From a virus, in the IMG/VR virus record IMGVR_UViG_3300027712_000053, positions 1-46,230 of that record: 46,230 bases of DNA; one strand, written 5' to 3'. Under the pieces are notes generated by a model. That model worked only from the letters and a program-made list of their open reading frames with translations, was not told the origin of the DNA and made no database searches. This document shows positions 45,579 to 46,230 of the stretch, piece by piece (position 1 is the first letter of the stretch; every line of letters begins with the position of its first letter). The translations under genes and the position numbers were made by a program.

Positions 45579-45892
45579 CAGTTCTGCGTGCCTGATTGCG
45601 GGATACGCGACACCGCGTGCTGTATGTCTCGCTGTCCGGTTGCCAGCTCCTGCAGCGTGTCGGCTTGCTTGTCTTGCGTCTTGCCAATCTCCTTGAGCGT
45701 CTCTTGCGTGGCGTCGAGAAACTTTGTGTGCGACTGCACCACTGGCTGCAGCACCGTTGTGTGCAACGCAATACCAGCGTCACGAACCATCCACAGCACG
45801 GCAGCGAGGATGAGACACGGCACGCCAAAACGGTCGGCAATGCCTAAGAAAAACTCGTACGTTCCAGCCGCTGGCTTTGATTCGTCTGTCAT
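45578..45892 (-). CDS. One-helix membrane protein with coiled coil (104 aa)
   Basis: A 104-residue protein: residues 17-40 form a membrane helix (ADRFGVPCLILAAVLWMV), then a long coiled coil (VVQSHTKFLDATQETLKEIG, QDKQADTLQELATGQRDI). I chose ATG 45892, which overlaps the upstream stop (TGATG). The arrangement resembles phage holin-like or hemolysin-XhlA-like proteins. The function is inferred only. Confidence 0.6.
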   Translation of the reverse strand: MTDESKPAAGTYEFFLGIADRFGVPCLILAAVLWMVRDAGIALHTTVLQPVVQSHTKFLDATQETLKEIGKTQDKQADTLQELATGQRDIQHAVSRIPQSGTQN

Positions 45893-46230
45893 CATTTCCA
45901 TCCGTATTCGCGGCGAATGTCGTCCATCGAAAAATGCTTCTTGAGCCACTGGTCAATCAGGTATTCCACGATCGCCTTGATCGCCCATGCCAGAACGATC
46001 GACAGAAACACCGCTCCGTATGTGCCGTGCGTCGGAGGAGCGTCCTTCCGGTACTTGGCTTCAACGCGAGCAGCGAGCGTCCGCTTCTGCTGCCTCTCAT
46101 ACGCCGAGCCGGGCACCGCGCCGACGAGCTCGCGGTCTGGGAAGTTAGCAAGCGTCATCATCACAAGCTGGGCGCAACGCTGCTTGCCAAGTATCGCACG
46201 TCGCATGAGCGACGGACGCATCGCACCCCA
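45892..46230 (-). CDS. Membrane-anchored protein, 5' end at the window edge
   Basis: From ATG 46221 it is 109 residues: a basic N-terminus (RPSLMRRAILGKQRCAQLVM), a charged middle, and a C-terminal membrane helix (YGAVFLSIVLAWAIKAIVEY, then LIDQWLKKHF). The frame is open to 46230, so the true start could be further out. Its ending couples to the coiled-coil membrane gene. Small proteins with this C-terminal anchor are common near phage packaging genes. Function unknown. Confidence 0.55.
   Translation of the reverse strand, partial: WGAMRPSLMRRAILGKQRCAQLVMMTLANFPDRELVGAVPGSAYERQQKRTLAARVEAKYRKDAPPTHGTYGAVFLSIVLAWAIKAIVEYLIDQWLKKHFSMDDIRREYGWK

Noticed and set aside
1-46230. Circular joining of the two window ends
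   Set aside because: The left gene would extend in frame for 29 codons with a Cys/Asp-rich, unlikely tail and overlap the right-end gene; this is neither proof nor disproof, so I do not claim circularity.

Overview
The window looks like most of a temperate, HK97-type siphovirus (phage or prophage) in a GC-rich host. Both edges cut genes: a minus-strand membrane-protein gene runs off position 1 and another enters at position 46230. The window may be a circularly permuted or circular genome, but I cannot prove that from one copy. The host is inferred, with moderate confidence, to be a planctomycete: several small families (a CAP-like secreted protein ending in a conserved Cys-Cys block, small proteins beginning MTDRDTF, a Cys-rich tail protein) recall planctomycete genomes and their prophages. 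No tRNA, rRNA, CRISPR array, insertion sequence or plasmid gene was seen.

Layout. (1) 45.1 kb to 18.7 kb on the minus strand is the late module: HNH nuclease, TerS, TerL, portal, prohead protease, major capsid, connectors, three tandem tail-tube-like genes, tail chaperones with a -1 frameshift signal, tape measure, then a long series of tail-fibre and receptor-binding genes. Two presumed cargo enzymes sit inside it: a glycosyltransferase just after the capsid gene and a sulfotransferase among the tail-fibre genes. (2) 18.7-16.1 kb (minus) holds a HExxH protein, a metallophosphoesterase and a DUF1599-like protein. (3) 12.8-16.0 kb on the plus strand holds the tyrosine integrase followed by small accessory genes. 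(4) 12.6 kb to 0 on the minus strand is the early/replication module: a MerR/Xis-like regulator from a leaderless-looking promoter, a second promoter with an operator-like sequence in its spacer, a stand-alone prim-pol, a Sak4-like ATPase with an SSB-like partner, a primase-helicase, a replication protein whose gene contains five 22-bp iterons (likely origin), a LexA-type DNA-binding protein, a beta sliding clamp, RusA and small membrane proteins.

How the parts work together. The phage supplies its own origin protein, primase-helicase, clamp, SSB-like protein, annealing ATPase and resolvase, but no DNA polymerase is visible, so the clamp probably recruits the host replicase. The structural genes fit a long-tailed virion.

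The most striking observation is in the terminase large subunit. Its Walker A coding sequence is split by 48 bp that form an 18-bp perfect hairpin carrying an in-frame amber codon. Skipping exactly those 48 nt, from a GGT glycine codon to a GGC glycine codon, restores a normal P-loop. This resembles a ribosome-bypassing element or a very recent palindromic insertion. Other notable points are the canonical tail-chaperone frameshift signal, the iteron origin inside a coding region, a seven-blade propeller inserted into an Ig-like domain of the large fibre, a repeated GTGACGCATG gene-start motif, and a shared operator-like sequence in the early control region.
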